Under the pieces are notes generated by a model, which saw nothing but the letters and a program-made list of their open reading frames with translations, was not told the origin of the DNA and did no database searches. Shown here one piece after another: positions 1 to 5,002 of a DNA stretch of 5,002 nt (the first letter of the stretch is position 1; each line of letters opens with the position of its first letter). The stretch is from an uncultured Nitrospinaceae bacterium (GTDB lineage: Bacteria > Nitrospinota > Nitrospinia > Nitrospinales > VA-1). The stretch lies in assembly GCA_938073925.1 (NCBI GenBank), contig CALJGH010000258.1, positions 1 to 5,002 on the forward strand, in the 5' to 3' direction. Position numbers and translations under genes: made by a program.

Positions 1-187
1 CATATTTTTCAGCATCGAATTGACTCACACGATCAATCACCCTCTGCGGCTTGTGCGTAGTGGCTCCATTATCAAGATAGATTAAAGGTTTTCCGCGCAC
101 GTTTTGAGACAAGATGGGGAAATCCTTACGTATTTTTTCGACATCGAAAACAGCATTACCTTTTACAGCCGTATTAGAATCAGACAT
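1..187 (-). CDS. sufS: SufS cysteine desulfurase, N-terminal part (cut by window edge)
   Basis: SufS is a PLP-dependent group II cysteine desulfurase that takes sulfur from L-cysteine and passes it as a persulfide to the SufBCD scaffold. Only the first 62 codons lie in the window. The visible protein starts MSDSNTAVKG and then shows the family's N-terminal signature: DFPIL at about residues 23-27, GKPLIYLDNGATT at about 32-44, and HKPQRVID just after. The PLP lysine and catalytic cysteine would lie outside the window, so activity cannot be judged. The ATG (187-185) sits inside the last codons of sufD, giving an 8-nt overlap (ATGTCTGA), with GAGG at 197-194 six bases upstream. This suggests translational coupling to sufD. 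Last position in nfu-sufBCDS fits the common SUF gene order. A related desulfurase (CsdA or IscS) is less likely, given the neighbours and the DNGATT motif. Confidence 0.93.
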   Translation of the reverse strand, partial: MSDSNTAVKGNAVFDVEKIRKDFPILSQNVRGKPLIYLDNGATTHKPQRVIDRVSQFDAEKY

Positions 188-1484
188 TCTCTACCTCTAG
201 TTTCTTAAGCAACGTATTGCTCAGCTCTTTTACCACTTCGGAAAATTGAATAGTCTGAACAATACTTTCAGCAAAGCTTCTTGTAAGCAGTTCTTTGGCG
301 AACTTTTTCGACAACCCTCGTGTTTGTAGATAGAACAATTGATCTTCGTCAATCTGCCCGATGGTCGCACCATGTGCACACTTCACATCATCGGCAAAAA
401 TCATCAGATTGGGTTTGTTATCTGCGTGACAATCATCAGACAGCATCAGGTTGTTGATCAACTGATTCGCGCTGGTCAACTGTGCACCCTGATTAACTAT
501 GACAGTGCCATCAAAACTTGAACGGCCTTCATCGTTGATCACGTTTTTAAAATGTTGGTGACTGATACATTGCGGTGCTTCGTGATGAATGCGAATAAAA
601 TTATGCACCTGTTCTTTTCCTTTGAGCACGCTAACACCATTTAGAATCACTTCGGCGCCCTCTTCTTCTAGTCGCACTTCAAAATGATTGTGTACGAGAA
701 CCGATCCTGAAGAAGCATTGGCGGAATGAAACCTAGCATTGCGCTTAATATGTACGCGGGTTTTGTGGAAATTCCACGCACCGAAGGGATCAGACTGCAC
801 CTGAGTCAAAACCACTCCTGCCCCTTCTGCTACTCTCCAGTCTTCGACCATATTGGTGAAATAACCTTCCTGCATCCCGACAAACTTTTCAATCACTTTT
901 ACTTCGGCAAGTTTTCCAACCTTCCATAACAATCGTGGGGAATGCATTTCAGGTAGAGAGGTGTTTCCCGTAGAAACAAACAAAGCCTGAATGGGAACGG
1001 CCACTTGACCCTTATCAGGAACCTCCACAACCGTTACGTCAGAACAAAACGCATTTGTAAGACAAGCAAACACATCGTTCTCATTTTCAACGGACTCCAA
1101 TAGAGTATCGGTATCACTCTTCTCTTCGAGGGAAGAGATTTTCACCGATGATTCTATGTCCTTCAATTTGGAAAGAGACCGATCCAGCACACCATTGACA
1201 AAAACAAGACAACTGTTTTCACAGCCCGAATAAATATGCTTTTCTATAAGATCAATTTTTGCAGAAGGATTAGAAACCGCAAACGTAGTGGCGGCCAGCT
1301 TCTTGGTATTCACATAGGTGTACATTTCATGTTTTGAATGCGGGAAGCCCAGCATTTCAAATCGGCTCAAAGCCGACTCATGGATTGCGGACAAAGCAGA
1401 GCTTGACTTATTTTCTTCCACGAACTTTTTGTGAAGATCAAGAAAAGCTGTCTCTTCTGTCGATTCTACGATTGTTTCAGACAT
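180..1484 (-). CDS. sufD: SufD, Fe-S cluster scaffold subunit of SufBCD
   Basis: SufD pairs with SufB and a SufC dimer to form the SufBC2D scaffold, and is needed for iron entry during cluster assembly in the cytoplasm. The 434-residue product has the usual length (E. coli SufD is 423). The N-terminal helical part runs to about residue 80. The beta-helix core follows, with SPRLLWKVG (182-190) and repeated H/N-rich strands (HNHFEV 265-270, ISHQHFKNVI 307-316). The C-terminal block has DVKCAHGATIG (366-376) and DEDQLFYLQTRG (379-390). C369 and H371 align by position with E. coli SufD C358 and H360, the latter a reported functional residue at the SufB interface. The C-terminus resembles that of SufB, as expected for paralogues. 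The ATG lies 8 nt after the sufC stop; its AAGGGA ribosome site (1494-1489) overlaps that stop. The N-terminal stretch KHEMYTYVNT is a divergent form of the usual E.WKYT motif. Intact. Confidence 0.95.
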   Translation of the reverse strand: MSETIVESTEETAFLDLHKKFVEENKSSSALSAIHESALSRFEMLGFPHSKHEMYTYVNTKKLAATTFAVSNPSAKIDLIEKHIYSGCENSCLVFVNGVLDRSLSKLKDIESSVKISSLEEKSDTDTLLESVENENDVFACLTNAFCSDVTVVEVPDKGQVAVPIQALFVSTGNTSLPEMHSPRLLWKVGKLAEVKVIEKFVGMQEGYFTNMVEDWRVAEGAGVVLTQVQSDPFGAWNFHKTRVHIKRNARFHSANASSGSVLVHNHFEVRLEEEGAEVILNGVSVLKGKEQVHNFIRIHHEAPQCISHQHFKNVINDEGRSSFDGTVIVNQGAQLTSANQLINNLMLSDDCHADNKPNLMIFADDVKCAHGATIGQIDEDQLFYLQTRGLSKKFAKELLTRSFAESIVQTIQFSEVVKELSNTLLKKLEVENV

Positions 1485-1492
1485 ATTTTCCC

Positions 1493-2239
1493 TTAATCTG
1501 CCGTCGTCACCCAGTCATATCCCTGGGATTCGAGTTCAATTGCCAAAGCTTTATCTCCCGATTTTACGATCTTGCCTTGACTAAGCACATGAACAAAATC
1601 GGGTTTTATATAATCCAATAAACGTTGGTAGTGAGTGATTAAAATGAGCGCGTTATTTTCACTGCGAAGTTTGTTGACTCCTTCGGAAACAATACGCAAT
1701 GCATCGATGTCCAGTCCAGAATCGGTTTCATCCAACAAAGAAAGCTTGGGCTCCAGAATGGCCATTTGCAGTATCTCGTTTTTCTTTTTCTCACCACCCG
1801 AAAATCCATCGTTGAGATTTCTCTCTTTATATTTTTTTTCCATTCCAAGCATTTTCATTTTTTCAGAAAGAAGCTCATCAAAGTCAAGCGGATCAACTTC
1901 TTCCTCCCCAGCCTTAACCCTTCTAGCATTGTGCGCCATTCGCAAAAACTCGGCGTTGTTCACACCTGGAACTTCGACAGGATATTGGAATCCCATAAAA
2001 ACACCTGCCAGCGATCTTTCCTCCGCATCCATTTCCAGAAGATTCTTACCATCAAAAATTATTTCTCCTGATGTAGCTTCATACGCCGGGTGACCTGAAA
2101 GTATTTTGGCCAAGGTACTTTTTCCTGATCCATTAGGCCCCATAATGGCGTGAACTTCACCCTTATTTACGGAAAGAGAAATGCCTTTTACAATTTCAGT
2201 TCCGTCAACCCCTGCATGTAAATCTTTAATTTCGAGCAT
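1493..2239 (-). CDS. sufC: SufC, ATPase subunit of SufBCD
   Basis: SufC is the soluble ABC-type ATPase that drives conformational change in the SufB-SufD pair during cluster assembly; it does not work as a transporter. The 248-residue product has the standard length and every ABC motif: Walker A GPNGSGKST (34-42), Q-loop GFQYP with Q85, the SufC signature GFSGGEKKKNEILQM (145-159), Walker B LLDETDSGLD (168-177, D170 and E171), and the H-loop histidine H203 in ITHYQRLL. The GEKKKNE and DETDSGLDIDAL stretches separate SufC from transporter ATPases. The ATG follows GAGGG (2253-2249) with a 9-nt spacer. Unlike the other junctions, it is preceded by a 130-nt gap with an intrinsic terminator, so its expression may be partly uncoupled from sufB. 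Downstream sufD begins 8 nt after the stop. Intact. Confidence 0.97.
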   Translation of the reverse strand: MLEIKDLHAGVDGTEIVKGISLSVNKGEVHAIMGPNGSGKSTLAKILSGHPAYEATSGEIIFDGKNLLEMDAEERSLAGVFMGFQYPVEVPGVNNAEFLRMAHNARRVKAGEEEVDPLDFDELLSEKMKMLGMEKKYKERNLNDGFSGGEKKKNEILQMAILEPKLSLLDETDSGLDIDALRIVSEGVNKLRSENNALILITHYQRLLDYIKPDFVHVLSQGKIVKSGDKALAIELESQGYDWVTTAD

Positions 2240-2266
2240 TCAATCTATCCCTCTAAATAAACAAAT

Positions 2267-2289
2267 AAAAAAACCGGGCCACGCCCGGT
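2267..2289 (-). terminator. Rho-independent terminator inside the suf operon (sufB-sufC gap)
   Basis: Read on the minus strand, a perfect 7-bp stem (ACCGGGC at 2289-2283, GCCCGGT at 2279-2273) closes a GTG triloop (2282-2280). It runs straight into seven T residues (2273-2267, the first also the last stem base). This is a textbook intrinsic terminator for transcription in the sufB to sufC direction. It has no T-run on the plus strand, so it is one-directional. The T-run ends 27 nt before the sufC ATG and 13 nt before its ribosome site. It must leak, be antiterminated, or be bypassed by a promoter for sufCDS to be made. Confidence 0.85.
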
Positions 2290-2293
2290 GGGG

Positions 2294-2330
2294 AAAGGTC
2301 GATATCTTTAAAATAAAACTATCAACCTTT
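2294..2330 (-). other. Long RNA hairpin just upstream of the terminator
   Basis: On the minus strand, AAAGGTTGATA (2330-2320) can pair with TATCGACCTTT (2304-2294): 11 bp with one G-U wobble, around a 15-nt AT-rich loop (2319-2305). It ends 4 nt before the terminator stem, so the two hairpins stack in tandem and are not mutually exclusive. A smaller 4-bp hairpin (TACT/AGTA, loop GCGGG) lies further upstream at 2350-2362, just after the sufB stop. The 11-bp stem could stabilise the 3' end of an nfu-sufB transcript or bind a regulator. No known riboswitch class was recognised. Confidence 0.6.
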
Positions 2331-2369
2331 TTCACTATCAATTTTCTAGTACTCCCGCAGTAGCCCTGA

Positions 2370-3821
2370 TCAACCCACACTATCTTCCAGTTTGAGAGTC
2401 AACAGTTTCTGCGCTTCAACGGCGAACTCCATGGGCAACTGTTTGAAAACATCTTTGCAGAATCCACTGATGACCGCTTCGATTGCATTTTCCCTGGAAA
2501 CCCCTCTTGACTCGAAATAGAACAATTGATCCTCACTGATCTTTGAGGTCGCAGCTTCATGCTCCACCTGCACCGAGCTATTGGCCGTTTCTATATAAGG
2601 GAAAGTATGTGCACTACTTTTATCGCCCACCAGCATGCTGTCGCATTGGCTGTAGTTTCTTGCATTAGTGGCATTTTTCCCAATCCTTACCTGGCCTCGG
2701 TAACTGTTGCTGGAGTGGTCTGCCGAAATGCCCTTCGATATAATACTGGAACGCGTGTTTTTACCAATGTGAATCATTTTGGTTCCAGTGTCAGCCTGCA
2801 TATGTCCATTGGTAAGAGCGACAGAGTAAAATTCTCCACTGGAATTGTCTCCCTGCAAAATACAACTGGGATATTTCCATGTGATTGCAGACCCCGTTTC
2901 AACTTGAGTCCACGAAATCTTAGAATTATCACCAGCACATTTTCCACGTTTCGTCACGAAATTATAAATACCGCCTTTACCGGTTTCTTTATCGCCTGCG
3001 TACCAGTTTTGCACGGTGCTGTATTTAATTTCAGCGTTGTCCATGGTTACCAATTCCACAACTGCTGCGTGCAGCTGGTTGGTGTCAAATTGTGGCGCAG
3101 TACACCCTTCCAGATAAGACACATAACTGTTTTCAGCGCAGATAATAAGCGTACGCTCGAATTGCCCGGTTTCTTCGGTGTTGATACGGAAATAGGTAGA
3201 AATTTCCATTGGGCTGATGGTGTCCGGTGGAATATAGACGAACGAACCATCGGTGAACACCGCACTATTGAGAGCTGCGTAATAATTGTCACCCACCGGA
3301 ACAACCGTACCGAGATATTCTTCAACCAACTCAGGGTAATCCTGAAGAGCTTCTGAGATGGGGCAGAAAATGATTCCTTGCTCCATTAATTTTTTCTTAT
3401 GAGTGGTAGCAACGCTAACACTGTCAAAAACAGCATCAACGGCTACGTTAGCCAGTTTTTTCTGCTCATCTAGAGGTATTCCCAGTTTTTCAAACGTACG
3501 CATGACTTCCGGGTCAACTTCATCCAAACTTTCAAGTACTTTCTTCTTTTTTGGCGCGGAGTAGTAGGAAATATTCTGAAAGTCGATAGACGGGTAATGC
3601 ACATTCGGCCACGCCGGTTCTTTCATGGTTTTCCATTTCGCGAACGCTTTGAGTCGGAAATTGAGCATGAACTCAGGCTCATTTTTCTTTTTTGAAATGG
3701 CACGCACAACATCTTCGTTGAGACCCTTGGCAAAGGTTTCAGATTCTACATCTGTCGTGAATCCATATTTATATTGATTGTCTTCCAGCAAATCGGAGAC
3801 GGAATTTTGTTCGTCACTCAT
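2370..3821 (-). CDS. sufB: SufB, main Fe-S cluster scaffold subunit of SufBCD
   Basis: SufB accepts persulfide sulfur and carries the nascent cluster within SufBC2D. The 483-residue product matches the family (E. coli 495). The N-terminal region has KYGF (18-21), GLNEDVVRAIS (33-43) and NEPEFMLNFRLKAF (47-60). The beta-helix core includes PISPMEISTYFRIN-type strands (about 201-214), YLEGCTAPQ (236-244) and TKRGKCAG (290-297). The C-terminal block has YSQCDSML (390-397), HTFPYIE (405-411), VEHEAATSKISEDQLFY (419-435) and ESRGV (437-441). C393 and E422 align, at a constant offset of 12, with E. coli SufB C405 and E434, reported as essential for cluster building; H421 lies beside them. The ATG follows GGAG (3832-3829) at 7 nt and lies 14 nt after the nfu stop, consistent with co-transcription. 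After its stop comes the 130-nt gap with the terminator. Intact. Confidence 0.97.
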   Translation of the reverse strand: MSDEQNSVSDLLEDNQYKYGFTTDVESETFAKGLNEDVVRAISKKKNEPEFMLNFRLKAFAKWKTMKEPAWPNVHYPSIDFQNISYYSAPKKKKVLESLDEVDPEVMRTFEKLGIPLDEQKKLANVAVDAVFDSVSVATTHKKKLMEQGIIFCPISEALQDYPELVEEYLGTVVPVGDNYYAALNSAVFTDGSFVYIPPDTISPMEISTYFRINTEETGQFERTLIICAENSYVSYLEGCTAPQFDTNQLHAAVVELVTMDNAEIKYSTVQNWYAGDKETGKGGIYNFVTKRGKCAGDNSKISWTQVETGSAITWKYPSCILQGDNSSGEFYSVALTNGHMQADTGTKMIHIGKNTRSSIISKGISADHSSNSYRGQVRIGKNATNARNYSQCDSMLVGDKSSAHTFPYIETANSSVQVEHEAATSKISEDQLFYFESRGVSRENAIEAVISGFCKDVFKQLPMEFAVEAQKLLTLKLEDSVG

Positions 3822-3835
3822 TTTATTTCTCCAGG

Positions 3836-4576
3836 TTACACCTGTGGAACAACGTTAATATCGTTGTAAATATGTTTGCGTAATGTTGATTCCATAAAAG
3901 ACAAAGTCGCCCCAAGGGAAGACCCGCAACTGCCGCAGGCACCTTGATATTGAACCAGCACTTTTTCGCCATCGGTTACATCCAATAATTGGACATTACC
4001 CCCATCGTTCATAAGTGCCGGGCGAATATGCTCATCCAGAACCAACTCTATCTGCTCTTTTTGCTCTTCCAGAGTCAACCCCAGCCACGCCTGGGCAACC
4101 ATATTCAATTCAGTGGTCGACTTGAAATCTTCTTTTTTGATGGATGCACTAGCCACAGCAACTCCCTTCGCCGCTGGATACTGTTCTTTTACCGCTTTCA
4201 GCAATTCCTCAACGGTATCAAATGCTTTTTGTTTCGATTCAGGTACAGATGCCACATCTGGATTGTCGCGGAGCTTGGTTTCCACATCAGTCTTTAAAAG
4301 CGAACTTGCTTCATCGATGGTAAGACCTTCCACCATAGAGCACAAGGTTTCTCCAATTACCAATGACACTTTCCCGCCGTAGGCAAAAAATCGCGCGCTG
4401 AAAATGCGATCTTCCTTCATATCTGCCAGCCAGTACAACTTAGTATCTTTGAACTTAGCTTCTACCAGAGCCATGCCTTTTTCCTTAGCATCCTCCAGAT
4501 AATATGCACCACGATGTTTTATATTTGCAGCCACTTCCTCAAACTTTGCGGAAAATTTTTCTTCGGCGACGGTCAC
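3836..4576 (-). CDS. NifU-like protein: degenerate IscU domain fused to Nfu domain
   Basis: This 246-residue protein probably holds or carries an Fe-S cluster for target proteins. The C-terminal part (about 170-246) is a clear Nfu domain: IRPALMNDGGNVQLLDV (184-200), then GACGSCGSS (212-220) with the cluster-binding C214-x-x-C217. The N-terminal part (about 20-135) resembles an IscU/NifU_N fold: EDRIFSARFFAYGG (55-68) followed by the VEGLTIDEASSL segment (82-93) matches the IscU ARFKTYGCGSA...VKGKSLDEA pattern. Its cysteine ligands are missing: the FGCG cysteine is G67, and the KIHCS region is replaced by VPESKQ (111-116). The only N-terminal cysteine is C79. It is first in the operon, 14 nt before sufB. 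The start is GTG (4576-4574), with AAGGA at 4589-4585, 8 nt upstream; no ATG start is possible in this frame upstream before a stop. No A-type carrier (SufA) is visible, so it may fill that role (inference). Confidence 0.88.
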   Translation of the reverse strand: MTVAEEKFSAKFEEVAANIKHRGAYYLEDAKEKGMALVEAKFKDTKLYWLADMKEDRIFSARFFAYGGKVSLVIGETLCSMVEGLTIDEASSLLKTDVETKLRDNPDVASVPESKQKAFDTVEELLKAVKEQYPAAKGVAVASASIKKEDFKSTTELNMVAQAWLGLTLEEQKEQIELVLDEHIRPALMNDGGNVQLLDVTDGEKVLVQYQGACGSCGSSLGATLSFMESTLRKHIYNDINVVPQV

Positions 4577-4649
4577 AACATAAATCCTTATAAATTAACA
4601 ATTAAAGTACTTCGAAAAAGAAATCATCCAGATATTGATTTCACTCCTA

Positions 4650-4679
4650 ATTATATATCAAATTACGTCCTTGCCACAA
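4650..4679 (-). promoter_or_regulatory. Putative suf operon promoter (upstream of nfu)
   Basis: On the minus strand a perfect -10 TATAAT lies at 4655-4650, with a partial -35 TTGTGG at 4679-4674 and an 18-bp spacer. The start of transcription would fall near 4643, giving a leader of about 67 nt before the nfu GTG. The -10 lies in an AT-rich imperfect dyad (AATTTGATATATAATT, 6 of 8 positions paired), a possible repressor site. The leader also holds the 8-base palindrome AAGTACTT (4605-4612). The promoter call rests on consensus match and position only. Confidence 0.5.
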
Positions 4680-4823
4680 TTTTTAGATGCTATCCGTGAC
4701 TGAAAGTTCTTTAATTTTCCATATTTCGTATAATAATCCAGTCAACAAGGTAGAAATAAGCAAAAGCAGAGCCTACATAATATCTGGGTACATTTAGGGC
4801 AAATGGACCGTCCAAACAAATTC

Positions 4824-4853
4824 TATACATTCGCAGAATAAAAAAGCTATAAT
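4824..4853 (+). promoter_or_regulatory. Putative moaA promoter
   Basis: A perfect -10 TATAAT at 4848-4853 is paired with a fair -35 TATACA (4824-4829, four of six consensus bases) across an 18-bp spacer. Transcription would begin near 4860, leaving a leader of about 77 nt. The leader contains CTGAAGG twice (4889-4895 and 4922-4928); the second copy serves as the moaA ribosome site. No Moco-riboswitch architecture was recognised in this short leader. Confidence 0.45.
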
Positions 4854-4936
4854 TTAGATATACTTTAACGATAAACAGTGCTCAATTTCTGAAGGACTAA
4901 AATAACACGAATCACTAACGGCTGAAGGCTTAAACT

Positions 4937-5002
4937 ATGACTCCAACATCCGAAACATCGCGACCGAAGCTTATTGATGGAATGGGCAGAACCATTGTTA
5001 AT
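4937..5002 (+). CDS. moaA: Probable MoaA, GTP 3',8-cyclase, N-terminus only (runs off window)
   Basis: MoaA is a radical-SAM enzyme that, with MoaC, converts GTP to cyclic pyranopterin monophosphate, the first step of molybdenum cofactor synthesis. Only 22 codons are in the window. They end with PKLIDGMGRTIVN (residues 10-22), which matches the LxDxFGRxxxYLRLSVTDRCN opening typical of MoaA. The CxxxCxxC cluster motif would start a few residues past the edge. The ATG is well placed: an in-frame TAA lies two codons upstream (4931-4933), and AAGG (4925-4928) is 8 nt ahead. It diverges from the suf operon. The identification rests on one short motif, so another protein is possible, but the position of the motif so near the start is characteristic. 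Confidence 0.75.
   Translation, partial: MTPTSETSRPKLIDGMGRTIVN

Larger units (their letters stand above)
4577..4936. other. Divergent intergenic region between nfu and moaA
   Basis: This 360-nt stretch is clearly more AT-rich than the flanking genes and contains no convincing coding sequence or RNA gene. It holds the likely promoter and ribosome site for the suf operon (minus strand, 4585-4679) and a likely promoter and ribosome site for moaA (plus strand, 4824-4928). Between about 4690 and 4820 I see only a weak inverted repeat (TGACTG 4697-4702, CAGTCA 4739-4744, 36 nt apart) and an isolated TATAAT at 4729-4734 with no good -35 partner. No recognisable Rrf2/IscR-type operator was found by eye. 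Confidence 0.7.

Noticed and set aside
1635..2093. 152-codon plus-strand frame, very serine- and phenylalanine-rich, antisense to sufC
   Set aside because: Its biased composition is what the complement of lysine- and glutamate-rich SufC codons gives. No domain, and fully inside sufC.
2313..2341. Possible minus-strand promoter for sufCDS (TTGATA at 2341-2336, 17-bp spacer, TTTTAT at 2318-2313)
   Set aside because: The -10 is a weak match in AT-rich DNA, and a transcript from it would meet the terminator about 20 nt later. The same bases are better explained by the hairpin at 2294-2330.
2318..2341. Direct repeat ACTATCAA (2318-2325 and 2334-2341)
   Set aside because: Only two 8-base copies in AT-rich sequence; the first is part of the hairpin arm. 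Not enough to call a repeat element or operator.
2559..3356. 265-codon open frame on the plus strand, antisense to sufB
   Set aside because: It lies wholly within the well-supported sufB gene on the other strand and its translation shows no recognisable domain. It is a by-product of sufB codon usage.
4514..4699. 61-codon plus-strand frame overlapping the start of nfu and the intergenic region
   Set aside because: No credible ribosome site or known domain; it would run across the nfu start and the suf promoter region.
4697..4744. Inverted repeat TGACTG/CAGTCA with a TATAAT inside, as a possible small RNA or operator
   Set aside because: Six-base arms 36 nt apart, no terminator downstream and no -35 partner for the TATAAT; consistent with chance.
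4860..4936. Moco riboswitch in the moaA leader
   Set aside because: Known Moco-motif RNAs are longer and highly structured; this roughly 77-nt leader shows no comparable stem set by eye.

Overview
The window holds most of a bacterial SUF iron-sulfur cluster assembly operon on the minus strand. Transcription runs from about 4640 towards position 1. The order is a NifU/Nfu-type protein (3836-4576), sufB (2370-3821), sufC (1493-2239), sufD (180-1484) and the first 62 codons of sufS (1-187, cut by the window edge). Diverging from it on the plus strand, the last 66 bases (4937-5002) look like the start of moaA, the radical-SAM GTP 3',8-cyclase of molybdenum cofactor synthesis. Nothing mobile is seen: no insertion sequence, tRNA, rRNA or CRISPR array.

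Region by region: the gene junctions are tight except one. nfu-sufB are 14 nt apart, sufC-sufD 8 nt apart, and sufD-sufS overlap by 8 nt. The sufB-sufC gap is 130 nt. It carries a textbook Rho-independent terminator on the coding strand, with a long hairpin immediately before it. This splits the operon into nfu-sufB and sufCDS at the RNA level and is the main regulatory curiosity. The 360-nt divergent spacer between nfu and moaA is AT-rich, has no convincing gene, and holds plausible sigma-70-type promoters in both directions.

How the genes work together: SufS takes sulfur from cysteine, the SufB-SufC2-SufD scaffold builds the cluster with ATP hydrolysis by SufC, and the Nfu protein probably receives or carries the cluster to client enzymes. 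MoaA, whose family carries two [4Fe-4S] clusters, would be one such client. The N-terminal half of the Nfu protein looks like an IscU domain that has lost its three cluster-ligand cysteines. Together with the intra-operon terminator, this is the most distinctive feature of the window.

Organism: a Gram-negative-type bacterium with moderate to low GC. The combination of SufBCDS with a two-domain NifU-like protein and no Rrf2/IscR gene in front would fit a marine lineage such as Nitrospinota or a relative. That placement is a guess from general resemblance and was not tested. All core genes look intact and ordinary; I do not see an undescribed multi-gene system here.
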